DNA of 64,000 nucleotides. It comes from Undaria pinnatifida. Its lineage: Eukaryota; Sar; Phaeophyceae; Laminariales; Alariaceae. The stretch lies in the NCBI GenBank assembly GCA_012845835.1, contig JABAKD010000023.1:22631108-22695107 (forward strand), in the 5' to 3' direction. A program made the position numbers and the translations under genes. Shown piece by piece: positions 23,044 through 34,409 of the stretch (position 1 is the stretch's first letter; the number at the start of each line of letters is the position of its first letter). The notes beneath the pieces are model-generated. The model was given only the letters and a program-made list of their open reading frames with translations. It searched no databases and was not told where the DNA came from.

Positions 23044-23382
23044 TGTGGACAGTGGAGCACCAGAGAGTGTGTAGTTTTGTTGGTAAGACGCGACAGTTGA
23101 TCTTCTTGTTGGTGATTGACTGTTGAGGATCTGATGTGGTGTGTGAACGTTATTTAGATCTGAAGAAAACTACTGTAGTAGGGGTTTCTACTTATCCTCT
23201 TCTAGATGCTGATATAGGGATACGGGGATGAAGTTAAGATCGCTTGTTTTCTTGTGTTCGGAGCTAATACAACAACTTTTTTCTCCTTTTTTAGCACCTG
23301 AATGGTGCTGACCAGCCCCCCCTCCGGCCAAGGGGGGATACTTTCTGGTCAGTAGACCTTGCCTAGCTTAGGCGTGTCTACA
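23044..23382 (+). repeat. Right LTR of the non-coding element
   Basis: A 339-bp direct repeat, partner of 20219-20558. The interior edge is purine-rich. Confidence 0.85.
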
Positions 23383-23386
23383 GCAT

Positions 23387-24289
23387 AAACGATTGGCGGT
23401 TGCGGTTGGAGTATCCAGACGCGATATCGCTAACATAAAAAAGGGCGTCCTCGACCGACCGAAGCGACGGCCGGTACGAGATCTTTACCAGCATTCGCAC
23501 AAGAAATCGCAGCTTATGAAAGGGCAAATCAAGATCTGTATGCCATGCTTTTTCTACTAACGGAGAAACCAAAGTCTCTACTTGTACTCAAGCACGAGGA
23601 TGAGACTGGGACGACCGGTGACGGACGAAAGGCCCTACAAGAGATTGTCTCGAAGTACAACAAGGTCACTGACGAAGTGATCCGGGTGAAAATGGATAAA
23701 CTCGTCAACACCAACATTGAGCAAGGAGAAGATCCGGACTTCTAATTTATAGAAAATATGCTTTCGCGCTCTGAACTCGAAAAGATGGGCGAGATGATTT
23801 CCGACCGCAGATTCAAGGACATGTGTGTACAACAATTCACGGCGGAGTACAAGGACATCGAGATGATATGTACCGAGACCCGACTTTTCACATCGATCAG
23901 ATGCAAAGCACGATGCGCCATCTTTATTTAGATTATCTTCCCCGCAACAGCGACACCAAAATCGTTGTTCGTGGCGTAGCCATGACTGCGGCATCGGCTT
24001 GCAGTCATTGCGAAAAGCAAGGGCACTACGCCCGCAACTGCTGGAAAAGGAAGGACGACAACGGCAGCAAGTCTACTGGCGCCTACGACAAGCAGAAGAA
24101 CAAGGAATCTTTAAACGGCAAGGCAGCATTCAACGTTGGAGCTGAGCACAATAGGCGTTCTGTACTCAAAACTGCCTCGCACGACGACACTGAATGCCAC
24201 AAGCAAGGAGCGCCACGCCCACCGCAGAGTCGACGCGCTCACACTGCCTGCTGTACAAGACGCGAGCACACGCCCCAACGACGACGAAA
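23387..24289 (+). pseudogene. gag: Copia Gag body with CCHC zinc knuckle (broken)
   Basis: The frame continues from 20218 as KRLAVAVGVSRRDIANIKKG, then shifts into one with YERANQDLYAMLFLLTEKPK and ALQEIVSKYNKVTDE. The latter is the tetramer-like helix typical of copia Gag. A TAA at 23743 and another shift near 23850 follow. The frame at 23823-24323 ends in the nucleocapsid CSHCEKQGHYARNC, a perfect CX2CX4HX4C RNA-binding knuckle. The last 30 or so codons run into the retroposed module at 24290. The copy cannot make a whole Gag. Confidence 0.8.
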
Positions 24290-24423
24290 AGCTAGCGTTG
24301 GGCTGCAAAAGCAACTGAGTTAAATCGACACACGACGCGTATGAAAATACGCGGAAGTGTGGTGAGCTAAAGCTTTATTTTTCCCCATCCGCCGGAGGAT
24401 AAAAAAAAAAAAAAAAAAAAAAA
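24290..24423 (+). mobile_element. Poly(A)-tailed retroposed module, copy 1
   Basis: A 111-bp sequence beginning AGCTAGCGTTGGGCTG and ending CCGCCGGAGGAT is followed by 23 adenines (24401-24423). It differs from copy 2 by one base. The sequence 5' of the shared part is unrelated to that of copy 2, and no target duplication was identified. The A tail marks reverse transcription of a polyadenylated RNA. Confidence 0.8.
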
Positions 24424-24429
24424 GCCGTC

Positions 24430-25239
24430 CCTCAACTTCGACGATGGTTTCGAAGAGGAATTCGCGTTTACAGGGCTGCTAGTTGGTAGCGGCAAAAGAG
24501 GTTTTCACCCCAACAGCGACAGGTTCACGATGATTGTGAACAGCGGCGCGTCGGACCACTTAATAGACGAGGAGCTGATTCCAAAGCTACGGAAAAGCAT
24601 GAAAGATTACAAGAGGGACAGCTTACGCTATACCTACAATGGGACTCGAAGGGTGCGCCAGCTAGCGTTGGGCTGCGAAAGCAACTGAGTTAAATCGACA
24701 CACGACGCGTATGAAAATACGCGGAAGTGTGGTGAGCTAAAGCTTTATTTTTCCCCATCCGCCGGAGGATAAAAAAAAAAAAAAAAAAAAATTACAAGAA
24801 GCTCAAGGACCCGAAAATCATCATGGCTAACGGGAACAAGGTATTCGCAACAGCAACAGGCACCATCTGGAGATGCATCATCGACCAGGCTGGCAAGCGT
24901 GTTCCTGTTCGCATCTCGGCCACGTTCGCACCTGGACTGGGATGCCACGTCTTCTCCTCCATCAAAGCAATACAATCAGGGGTAAGCACTATCCTCGAGA
25001 CGGGAGACCCCCACTTGCAGTTCGACAGCAGCACTTCGCTTCCGCTCACCCAACACCCAGAGGACAAGGGCGTATGCTCTTACGACGTATTTCTTCACAC
25101 CCTGGGAGACACGTCTGATACGTCATCAATGCTTGCTGTAGTTCCTGCAGCACAGGCAAGCAACGACGCCAATCGAGGCGATTGCACCTTCGAAAAGATC
25201 CAAGAATTCTGCACCAACTCCAGCACACCACGACGGTAA
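24430..25239 (+). pseudogene. Copia aspartic protease, interrupted by a retroposon
   Basis: FDDGFEEEFAFTGLLVGS precedes MIVNSGASDHLIDEELIPKL, the copia protease active-site block, with Asn in place of the catalytic Asp (family: VDSGAS). The reading continues after the insert at 24614-24790 as KLKDPKIIMANGNKVFATAT, the usual second strand. The frame at 24823-25239 then gives the remaining fold and the pre-integrase linker. The D-to-N change and the insertion both indicate an inactive enzyme. Confidence 0.75.
24614..24790 (+). mobile_element. Poly(A)-tailed retroposed module, copy 2
   Basis: A 177-bp insertion in the protease coding region is flanked by the 8-bp target duplication ATTACAAG (24606-24613 and 24791-24798). 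It consists of 46 bp of private 5' sequence, the 111-bp module shared with copy 1 (24660-24770) and about 20 adenines. Removing it restores a continuous protease reading (KDY then KKLKDP). Confidence 0.85.
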
Positions 25240-26769
25240 CGCCCCAACGAAAGAGGTATCCGCGCGGTACGGACAGAATCATGCGATTCGAAAGGAGTGC
25301 ACACCAACAGGCGGGAACATCACGCCTGAAGAGGCTACTGTCACGGAGAGTGAGCGCCAACATGCGCAAATCCCGTACATCACGCCCGAGAAACCTATTA
25401 TTACTGAGACGGAGCGCTTTTGTGCGCTAGTCCAGGTCATGCGGTCGTTGTTGTTGTTGTTGTTGTTGTTGTTCTCACATTAACTCGCATAATCAAGTCC
25501 TTGGTCACAGGACAGGCTCCAGTCACTCTGGAGCTGAGGAATACCCCAGGGAAAAACACACACAACCCAAGGTGGTACACGCAAATATCAAAGCTGACCC
25601 AATTCATGCTTCCACCAGAAACATATAAAAGTGAAATTGGGAGTCAGTCCACGATGTGCCAGGTTCAAGTCGGTGCACACGTCTCACTACTCACGCCTGG
25701 AGAAGCCAGCTATTCCGATGGCTACCCAAGGAAGACTACCACGTATATATTACACGTAGTATCTATCACTACCGATACGCACGACAGGCGAAAGTCAATT
25801 GGAGAAAAGAAACAAAGAAAAGAAAAGAAGTTAAAGGAAAGGATACACTATTACGACAACAACTTTCTGGAAGAAAAAAAGTTATCAACAACAGCCGAAG
25901 CGTCATCATAACCAGAGATTAGAGAGTCGTCATCAAGGGCTGGAGCACTACCGCAAGAAGTTGGAGTGTCCTTGACAGGAATTGCACCTGCTATTACGCC
26001 CGGGGACGCACATTCTACTTCAACTGGGGCCGCACCGGATACCGCATCACGAGACCGCCAGTACAAGACCCAATCCAAGAGGCGAGGGATACCTTCGACA
26101 ACACGCACGCAACAGAAGCATCGGGGACAACCTCACCGCCCACGTGAGTAAACTTCACCTGTACCGAGAGAGACCCGTTTCGAATCTCGGAGGAACTTCT
26201 CCAACGAAATGTTAAGATGCCATCCGATTCACGGATCAGCATCGCCTGCAATCACTGGAACCGAAATTACCGGAGCTGGGATCTCCAAAGCATCTTCGCA
26301 TGGGATCTTCGGAGCAGCGTCATCTGGATCACCATCGCACATCGGAGCAATTGCATCTGGATCACTGGATCAACTTCATCTTGAACCACTGGAGCATCAG
26401 CTGGACCAACAGGAATCGCTGGATCATCGCCATCTGGGACCACCGGACCAACAGCTGAGCCAAGGGTCGACGGATCGACAATGTCCGCTACACCCGGGAT
26501 CACACCAGCTACTTTCTGAGCCAAGCCTTGGGGCCAAGCTCAACCACGAAACAGACCGACAGGAGGAGGTTCACACGCTCATGACAGCAAAAGAACAGCC
26601 ACGGGCAAGCCCCGAGACAGGATCTGCGGAATCAACACAGGACGATCAAGAGCCACTGGCGACATCTCCGGCCTTCGTGTACAACCGCAAGCGAACCTCA
26701 AGCTTCCTCCCCATCCTCAACGACGAGCCCATAAACATCGAGGCCAAGACGCAGAGACTGGCTGCATAA
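25240..26769 (+). pseudogene. Degenerate downstream pol-like region
   Basis: Protein-like stretches occur in changing frames: near 25290-25430 a frame reads GGNITPEEATVTESER and PYITPEKPIITETERF. A 186-codon Ser/Gly/His-rich frame (26209-26769) is made of repeats such as ASGSL, DQLHLEPL and DQQ. No integrase or RT motif is visible. A (GTT)n tract at 25446-25473 breaks the first part. It may be decayed pol or unrelated sequence. Confidence 0.3.
25446..25488 (-). repeat. (CAA)n with shared leader, copy 1
   Basis: On the - strand, GCGAGTTAATGTGAGAAC is followed by nine or so CAA units. The same leader precedes (CAA)n at 53281, and a variant occurs at 44943-44976. Confidence 0.7.
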
Positions 26770-28260
26770 TCAACAGTCGAGGCGGAGCCGATGACGGCAA
26801 TGTTTTGAGATAAGTAAACTACCTACCTCTCCAACTTCAAGATGACCAAGCACATCTAACAACGTCTACACCAACGACGTCTACACCAACAAGGTCAAGC
26901 CACTGGAATTGTGAAATGCGTTATCTCTTTACCAAAGCTGTACGTAGAGTGTCTCATGTTCCCTTTGTACGGGGCGAGCAGAGACAACGACCGGTATTGT
27001 GTATGGTTTGGAGAATGCGAAATGACGTAATTAATACCAAATAAGAGTTCAAGTCGAATATGTATTTCGACTGGATAGTTGAATCTTACATTTGACTACG
27101 CCATCTCCGGTACTTCAGGATGTATACGGCTGGAAAAACCCGCCACCTGGACAAGTACAAACGGAGGGTTAAATACACGAGAGGTGATGTCTTTCTATAA
27201 CAAGTGGTCTTATCCAGCTGTAAATCGCTGACCGTGCCCCTTTGTTCCTTTGTTTGAGGGCGGCAGCAACACTGGTAAGTTGTTCACTGCTATGATTGTT
27301 GCGGAATGAACAAACTCACTGTTTTAGACAACTGCAAACATTATCTATTCCTTGGTTGATTAACCGATTGGATTATAGTTCACGTCTGATGATTCTAGTA
27401 TTGTGAGCTAGTAAATTAACTTGCATAAATATGCAGAAACACGTATGTATAGCGTCACAGCAGGATTTTTCGTGTCCGCTTGTTTTGTGTCCACCCCTCG
27501 GGTATTTTAGCAAGATGAGTTTGCTCTACGCAAAACATTTTTCCCAACATTTATCATTGTTTCTGCATGCATTTGTGTTATGGAGTTTTTTATCATGTAA
27601 CGCAGCGTGAGAAGGAGGTATTAGAGATGCTACATGTCAGTAACCATCATGTCGTTACTTGATAACACGTAAAAGTCATCTGGCATACATTGCAAGTTGT
27701 TCGTACAACAGACAGTTATAATAAGCTTGTTAGTTGTTTGTGCAATGTTAATGATGCCTGCCTTTTAAAATCCTTACGGTGCCGTCACGGGTAGAGTATG
27801 CCTGCTTGGATGATTACGCGTCCGTTCTCGTTTACGTGGAAATCGAGGCATGAAGGATCTCATACGCGGCCCGGTTCCGACCATTTTGCCGCCGGGAACA
27901 CAGATGCGACTGGGATGTTCTGTACCACATTAACCAACAACACGCACGGCACATCCGCATCACAAGCGACTAAACCTGGTATCACCCCCCAAACCTGGTC
28001 TATTTTGCGATAGAACTCTAGGTGCGACTCCACAGCAACAACCATGCCAGTTGTGTTGGCGTTGGGAACGTACAGGGCCATGAGACTACCGCTGGATCTT
28101 TGCTTCGGTGGCGTCCTCGATCACGTCAATCTGGCGGCCAGAAGAACGTCGTAGTCAAAGTGAGCGACGCGGTCAAGCCTGCTACGTACGCAGCACACAA
28201 GGAGGCACCTTCCTCCGCGGGTGTGGGTCGTGTGACGATGAAGGAAATCTGCGGCGGCGG
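26770..28260. other. No firmly supported gene
   Basis: AT-rich intergenic-like sequence up to about 27780. From 27798 there are protein-like frames on both strands (for example - strand 27860-28081). These could be upstream exons of the pseudogene that follows or of something else. No motif or splice pair decides it. Confidence 0.35.
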
Positions 28261-29890
28261 TGATAGGCTTGTTCTGTGGGACGTTACCCATGTTCGCCTT
28301 GCAGCCGATTGGACACCCCCCCTCTGCGACGCCAGCACCGTCGCCAAACCCGAACGCAAGTGCCGCTTACAACGATGACCCCGACTTGTTCGCCACCGAA
28401 GCACCTTGCCACGTGGTGGGCTCGCTAGGTAAGGCCTTACACCGTCCTTGGAAGAAATTGAGCTGAGTTGTCTGACGCCCTGCCCGCATTGGCGTTCCTC
28501 AATCTCCTGCTGACGTTTGTATTCGCCAAACAAACCAAACTTTTTCGTTTTTTTTTTTTCTAGATGATACGGACTCGGACGAGGGCGAAAAAGACGGTGG
28601 CGACGGGTATGACTTTGATGCTGGTCACGACCGCGCTTGCGACCTAAGAGGCGGAGACGAGATCGGTGGCAATGTTTACCAGGACGACGTGAGTGCTGCA
28701 GAGGTGGCAAATATGTTTTGTTTGTTTCTGAAATCTGCTCGGCGTCAACGTGCGCTTTGTATACGATTTTTTTCTGTTCGAGTGTTCTCAATTCATGTTG
28801 ATTGTTACCCAACTGCATCAGGGGGGTGGCCCAAACATGCTCAAGGGTCGCCTGGATACCTTCCACGCGCTTCCATGTATCTCGCGCCTGGTGAAGAAGA
28901 GTCACGGCACCTTCAAGCCCTCCAATGCTTGGTTGAGAGATGCTTGCTATAATTTGGAAGACATCAAGGAGGCAAGTGGTTTTGACGTCACTTGTGTCGT
29001 TGTTCGGATCAGTGATGTGGAGAGACTTTAGCTGTCGTCGAAAGCAATGCCTGTACTAGGTCATGTGTCGTGACCATTACGCTCCTGCCGATCTCGCTTC
29101 CAACTGCAGGTAGAAAGTGCTCTTTAAGCGCAAAAATGCCGTCGGAATAGGTAGCAAAGTATACAGAGATGGAGATGAACTGTGCTTCTTGCGGAATTGT
29201 CGGCGGTTGGCGCCCGAGCGTACACGATTGTTGACTTGCTTTGATTCAGTGATTGATCGGTTCTGCGACGTGATCGATGCGAAATCGGGATAAATTCTCC
29301 TGCGCCCGAAATCACTGGAGGTCGGGAAGCTGCTCCGCAAGCACATCGAAGCTGGTTGTCTAAGCAAGCCTGATGGCGTGCCGCTGTACTACGCAACAGG
29401 GAAAAGTAAAGCGGGGATCACCACTCGTCGCTGTGTCAGAGATTCCAGCAGTACAGGAGCTTGGTCTTGGTGTGTGTGTGTTTTGCGAGACTTTCCTATC
29501 ACTAGCAGGTACAGCAACCACTTCCACCCATAATATTGGCCTCACGGTGTAACCCGATGCTCATAGTATTTGCCGTCAAGTATACCTCGCACGGTTTCGT
29601 TTGTTGCAGTGTTTGTAGCATGTTGAGTTTTTTCTTCGGCTTGGTGGTCAACCAGGTAATTCGTGTTATGATGGACCTGACGTACACCTGTCCAATATGT
29701 TTTCCGCCTGCTGTAACTGTTCTTTTTTAAAGGGTTTTCATCGTTACCTCCGCAGGCTACTATTGTGCTTCTCCTGCGCTGGCCCACTCGAACTGCTGGA
29801 GTTCAATTATCGCTGGGACATTTGGATGGCTGCGAAGAACCGCGGACTGCCGAAGTAGATTGGAGCGTGCTACGAACAGTTTGACTTTGA
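28261..29890 (+). pseudogene. Spliced transposase-like (KDZ-type or similar) pseudogene
   Basis: Four exons can be chained in frame: up to 28428, 28564-28688, 28822-28971 and 29114-29430. The introns are 135, 133 and 142 bp (GTAAGG...CTAG, GTGAGT...TCAG, and a GC-type donor GCAAGT...GTAG). The second exon is acidic (DDTDSDEGEKDGGDGYDF). Exons 3-4 read RLDTFHALPCISRL, KSHGTFKPSNAWLRDA, KSLEVGKLLRKHIEAG, then GVPLYYATGKSKAGITTRRC. This order (substrate-like helix, LRDA, GxPLYY, TxRC) is what I recall from RNase H-fold transposase-like proteins of fungi and algae; the family name is uncertain. A further piece near 29756-29890 has LLEFNYRWDIWMAAKNRGLP. TAA at 29291 and TAG at 29856 interrupt it. 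Confidence 0.45.
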
Positions 29891-30181
29891 GATTATCTAA
29901 AGCGACACGGCCAGCTGTTCACCGGATAGCCCGATGTTTCCTGGGTGGGTCTCTCCTCTCGACGTGGCAGACACTGGTGAAAGAAGCGACCTTTCTCAGA
30001 GATTGTGGGGACCTGATGCTCGGGGTGAGGGGCCGGTTGATCTTGTCGACCTCCCAACAACTTCAGAATCGCTATGATCAAATCAAAGGGCACAAAAACG
30101 TTGAGAATACGATGATCTCTATTTGTCAACGATATGCTGCATTGCGTGCTAGGTTGCAGGAAGCTGACGGGGGCGCGATAA

Positions 30182-30634
30182 TTGCGGGTGTTGTCGGTAG
30201 CGCTGTTTCCCCTGCTGTTTCGCGGAGTTGGTATGGGGCAGGTATTGTTGGCGTTCGTGGCGGCAGCGAAGGGGGGGGCGCAGCGGCAGGTGCAGGCGTG
30301 TCGGCGTCAGCTGCAAAGATATTCGATTTTGGCGGCGGCGGGGATGAGGCTAGGTAATTTCGCGCCGCCAACAGACGCCCAAGAAGCCCAAGGGCCCATT
30401 CCGGTGCCCTCAGATTTTCTTTCACCGCGGCCACAGTCGGCAAGAAGGCGCGTACCAGGAGGTTCACCCTGCCCCGCGTGGGAGGGAGGGGCGGGCCCAA
30501 CGCACTGTGCCGCCAGAAAAGCACCGGCCCGAGGCCTGCAGAACTGGGGAAAAACTAGATCAGACGGAAAGCGGTGGTGGTCATGGTGTGAATGTGAAAA
30601 GTGCACTCCGGCCCTTCTTGGTGTGGTAGGTTAG
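30182..30634 (+). other. Open frame, possibly C-terminal part of the preceding pseudogene
   Basis: A 150-codon frame ends with QNWGKTRSDGKRWWSWCECE and a few Cys residues. It lies 300 bp after the transposase-like pseudogene on the same strand and could be its Cys-rich tail. No domain is recognised and no splice chain was established. Confidence 0.2.
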
Positions 30635-30639
30635 CGTCT

Positions 30640-32880
30640 GCAGTGTCGGGTCAAGTTTGCCTTTTGTTAATGCACGAAGGATAAATATCGTACGAGTTTA
30701 TGTTTTTGCTTCGCTTGCGAGCCGGCCGTTTCGTTTTGTGCGGCCCTGGGTTTGATTGCCTGTTTCATCTCAAGGAGAGGGGGTCAACAGCGATACTACC
30801 ATCGTTGTCGACAAAATTGTGGTCCCTTTTTGTTAAGTTTTCCCTTCCCCATGTTTTCCTTTTTATCCATCCCTGGGGAGTAGGAAAGAAGAAGGGGGGG
30901 GGGTATACCTGGTCCCTACTCGTAGCTATTCCCCACCCCCCTGATATTTCTCTTCCTTCGCCTGGCATGATGGGGTGCTGGATGTCGCCGGGCGGCAAGA
31001 ACGATTCAGTGCCAAGACATACACCACACAAAAGTGTCTGTATTGGAAGAAGAAAAATATTTTAGAAGCATCGCCAATCATTTGGTTGAACTAGAGCCAC
31101 GTGGGTCCTGTCATTTGTGGTGTTCGTGTCGTTTATTTTGGCGGAACCACCCGCATCGCTTCCCAATCGAATATTGTCACCGAAAGCCCTACTTCATCCA
31201 TTCGATACACACCAAGGAGTTCAACGCACAAAGAAACGAGTTGTATAGCAACGACAACATTTTACAACTAATTTTCAAGGACGTCAGCCGTGAGTTCGAC
31301 GAATTTCAGGTCAATGCTCATCTTTGCAAGCTGCGTTGTTGGTACTCGTAATATACTACATGGGTGATTTTATATTGGGAGGTGTCCTTTTTTTTGTCAC
31401 TATAATGGTAAGTGTTGGTATTTATACTTTAGGTGGGGAACATTTGTATCACAAACGCATGAAAAAAACATTGTGTTGCGGCTGGTTGGTGATGCTTGCC
31501 GTTGTTCATATTATGGGATACAGCACACTACTTGTAGTAGTAGTGCACAATAGTGCACGACATAAATATAAAAAAACACCCAGGGATATAAATAGGAAAG
31601 CAAGGCTCATGCTTGTACCTTACCAGGAAAGGAAGATAATTGAGAGGCGCTGTGCTGAAGATAGTGTGTACAACTCACCCTGTCTCAAATAAGAAATTCA
31701 GCCTCGGCCAGAATTATTGCGGTTTCTTCTTCCTTTTTTTCTTAATAATATTTCATTTCTGCTACTACTGCGGTATGAACAGCATTGTGTCTAAAATAAT
31801 CTATCTTCACTACACCTACTTGTACAAGTATCAGGTACTTATTTGATAGCGAGAAACAGGAATCCTGGCTGGGGCTGCGGGTTTCTTATTTGGGAGAGGG
31901 TGTCATCTGCACTGCCTTGAGCTCCCGGATTTCTTGTCTTTCTAGAAGTATCAGCTTGCCATTTTGACGTCCTGTACTACTTTACAGTATCGTGCCGCCG
32001 GCCCTCTGACAAGTGGCGCCGGGGAATCTGCAACCGTCTTGCTGCTGAGTTGTCGTTGTAAGGAGCTGCCTGGTCATCTACCACCATAGGCTCCTCGTTA
32101 CTCCACGTCAAGCCTAGCAAGGTCGTGGGGTCTGTCTTTCATCCGAGACCCGCACTCCACGCCGTGCCTAGCGAGGAGGTCACCGGTGCACCACTTTCGT
32201 CCGTCTCGCAAGGCGGCAAGGAAAAGCCGAGCTCGCAAGACTGGCAGCAGCACTTGCAGCAGCCTCCATACTGCTGGGGGTTCACAGCCCCGTAGACACC
32301 TTGGGGTTAACCACTGCGCGTCCGCCGCTACGTGCTGCTACGTGCTGCTACGTGTGTTAGCTCTGCGGGCAGAGTGTGCGGGCAGGTGCACTTACTTCGT
32401 GGTCTTTTCAAATTTAAATCTGGTTCTGTAGAGTAGGTGTGTAGGCGTTTTTGGTGTTGGCAGGCTTTTCCTTCCTGCCAATGTTGGCAGATTCCCGGGC
32501 GCCGCGTCACGCATCACCCACAACAAAGAATCACGATTACGCAAACACACCTACGACAGCATACTGCGCTCGTTGTGGACGAGACAGAGATTCGTCCTCA
32601 CACAAACGCAACAGCAGCAGCGCAGCAGAAGAGACGGCAGCAGAGGCGTTGGTGACCTAACGTCGCCGGCGGCAGTGTATGTGCCAGATTTCAAAAGTAA
32701 AGGCAAACGGCAAAACAAGACCTACCAACTCGAAATTTTCGAGAAATCAGAAGCCATAATGGACGCCCCTTATTTCTGATGCAGGTATTTCGGGAGCCTC
32801 AAAACTACAAAAATATTCGCCAGAATTAATCGCTTAAAACTTTTCACAATAGTGGGTCTCGAGATAAAACAGCAGTAGTG
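30640..32880. other. No recognisable gene
   Basis: Mixed sequence with short frames. At 32014 TGGCGCCGGGGAATC resembles a primer-binding site, but no LTR was found beside it. A short CX2C frame at 32451-32660 has no partner domain. Confidence 0.35.
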
Positions 32881-33310
32881 AACCCTAGCTTCAAAGAAGG
32901 ATGGCGACGGCGCATACAAGTACAGCGAGGGGGGTCATCGCCGAGCCCGTTGTCCGCAAAGACGTTCGGTAGGCGACGATCAGTGCGCCTCGCGACGCCC
33001 AAACAGGGTCGCGAGGGCACACCACGTGGGTCCCACGCGGGTAGGCCGGGAGGGGCATAGTGTGGGTGGGCGAGTGCTGAGCCCGGCACCCCGGCAGGGT
33101 GGCACGGTAGGCCTCGCCCAGCAGAGCCCAGATTTAGTCTGGTATGCACAGGGTAGTCCCGCACCTGTCTCTCAGGCGTCCAACGGCGGCTGTTTAGTGG
33201 ATATATACGGCAGCCTGCCGCGACGCCTCGTCCCTTTTCTAGCGCGCTGACATCCACCCTGCCCCACTCGGGCCTCGCAAGCCCAGGCGGGGGTGTGGTG
33301 ATTAGTTGCA
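32881..33310. other. GC-rich island without a gene
   Basis: The sequence is markedly richer in G and C than its flanks. Frames are open on both strands as a result of composition, and no domain is visible. Nothing in the window is homologous to it. Confidence 0.4.
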
Positions 33311-34117
33311 TGTCGCATTAGACGCTCGGATGTTTCGCAATTACGTGTAATGATAAATCATAAAGAATGGGGGACAGCTTCTGAATAAAACAGAGCCCAA
33401 GGTGAACACAAACGACATGCCTGGTATTATATATACGAAGTACGTACCAAAAGCGACTCGTTACCATACGTGCTAATCGAACGGCCTCATTTACAACATG
33501 AAATAATACCACACCTACTGAACGGCTCCATTACAAAAGAAAATAATACAGCAGCAGGACAAAGACGCTGATGGTGGTACCGCAAGGTACATACTGCTGT
33601 GGATTACGACTACCAGTACTGTGGTATCGGGGATTTCGATTATGCACGACGCCTGCGTGTCCAGTTGGACCTTGAAAGCAGCAGAGTTGCAAAAAAAGAG
33701 GGCTGGTGAATGGGAAGGTGAGGGTTAGACGAGGTAAAGGGTACCATTTTTTGTGCGGATGGCTAATGGTGCAGCCGATAACATTTTGGTGCTGATGGTG
33801 CAGCATAACCGCTCGACCCCGATGCCCGTTCGCTCCCTCTTGTTCCTCTGGTCCTCGTGCATCTCGTATGTCGTCGTATGCCTGCGGCGTGTTGTTGCAC
33901 GTCGGCTCGCATGACACGTATGCTTTACGCGTGCCAGGCGGTGATACGTCACGGAAGTCTGCGTGCCGATAGCTAATATCAGTGATTTAGGCAGCTTTGT
34001 TCTTCCACTTTTGCGAAATCAATCAATCCCCACTATCTCAAGGAGTTATTCAATTAATTTAGTGCACACCCGTCCACTCTAGTGTTGATAGGTAGGGGGA
34101 CCCCGACTTCGGAGAAG
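33311..34117. other. No recognisable gene
   Basis: Short frames only. This is the left flank of the complete copia element. Confidence 0.4.
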
Positions 34118-34122
34118 GATAC

Positions 34123-34409
34123 TGTTTGTTGATCCCTACAAAGCGTAGAGGGCTTACCCGTTGAGCTGACAATAGTGGGGTAGTGGAGTCACCGGTATGA
34201 AGACAAGTATAAGACGAACAAATATATATTACGTTGCTCCAAGCCAAGGCGCAGCGTGGAGTGCGCTTGCCAGGAAGAAAGGCGGATAAATAGGCGGAGT
34301 ATTTCCACCATCCCGATATCCCGCTATTATGTAGCCAACTTATCACTGGAAACCCCTACAATACTCAATCGTCATCATATTCGCATCATATCCAAGCATA
34401 CAATCAACA
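34123..34409 (-). repeat. 3' LTR of complete copia element
   Basis: 287 bp. On the - strand it runs TGTTGATTG to GGATCAACAAACA. The interior side is preceded by the purine-rich AAGCAGGGAGGC. It would supply 3' end formation. Confidence 0.95.

Larger units (their letters stand above)
20219..23382 (+). mobile_element. Non-coding LTR element (LARD-like), nested in copia gag
   Basis: It is bounded by direct repeats of 340 and 339 bp with ends TGTGGACA and TGTCTACA and a 4-bp target duplication GCAT (20215-20218 and 23383-23386). The LTRs differ at roughly 15 positions plus small indels. The 2.5-kb interior has no frame above 104 codons and no retroelement motif, so it is non-autonomous. The + orientation is suggested by the G-rich TTTTGGGGGCAT before the right LTR. 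The 12-bp palindrome ATTATCGATAAT (20559-20570) abuts the left LTR. Confidence 0.85.
20120..26769 (+). mobile_element. Copia-type retroelement remnant (gag and protease)
   Basis: A Gag with a canonical CCHC knuckle precedes a copia-type protease in the + orientation. It is interrupted by a non-coding LTR element at 20219-23382 and by poly(A)-tailed modules ending at 24423 and 24790. No integrase, RT or RNase H could be recognised before 26770, so it is truncated or too decayed. No LTRs were found for it. Confidence 0.7.

Noticed and set aside
28126-28905. 259-codon open frame on the - strand
   Set aside because: It overlaps three well-placed + strand exons and two introns and reads through both; taken as a shadow.
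32014-32028. TGGCGCCGGGGAATC as a primer-binding site of another LTR element
   Set aside because: No LTR pair, polypurine tract or pol sequence was found around it.
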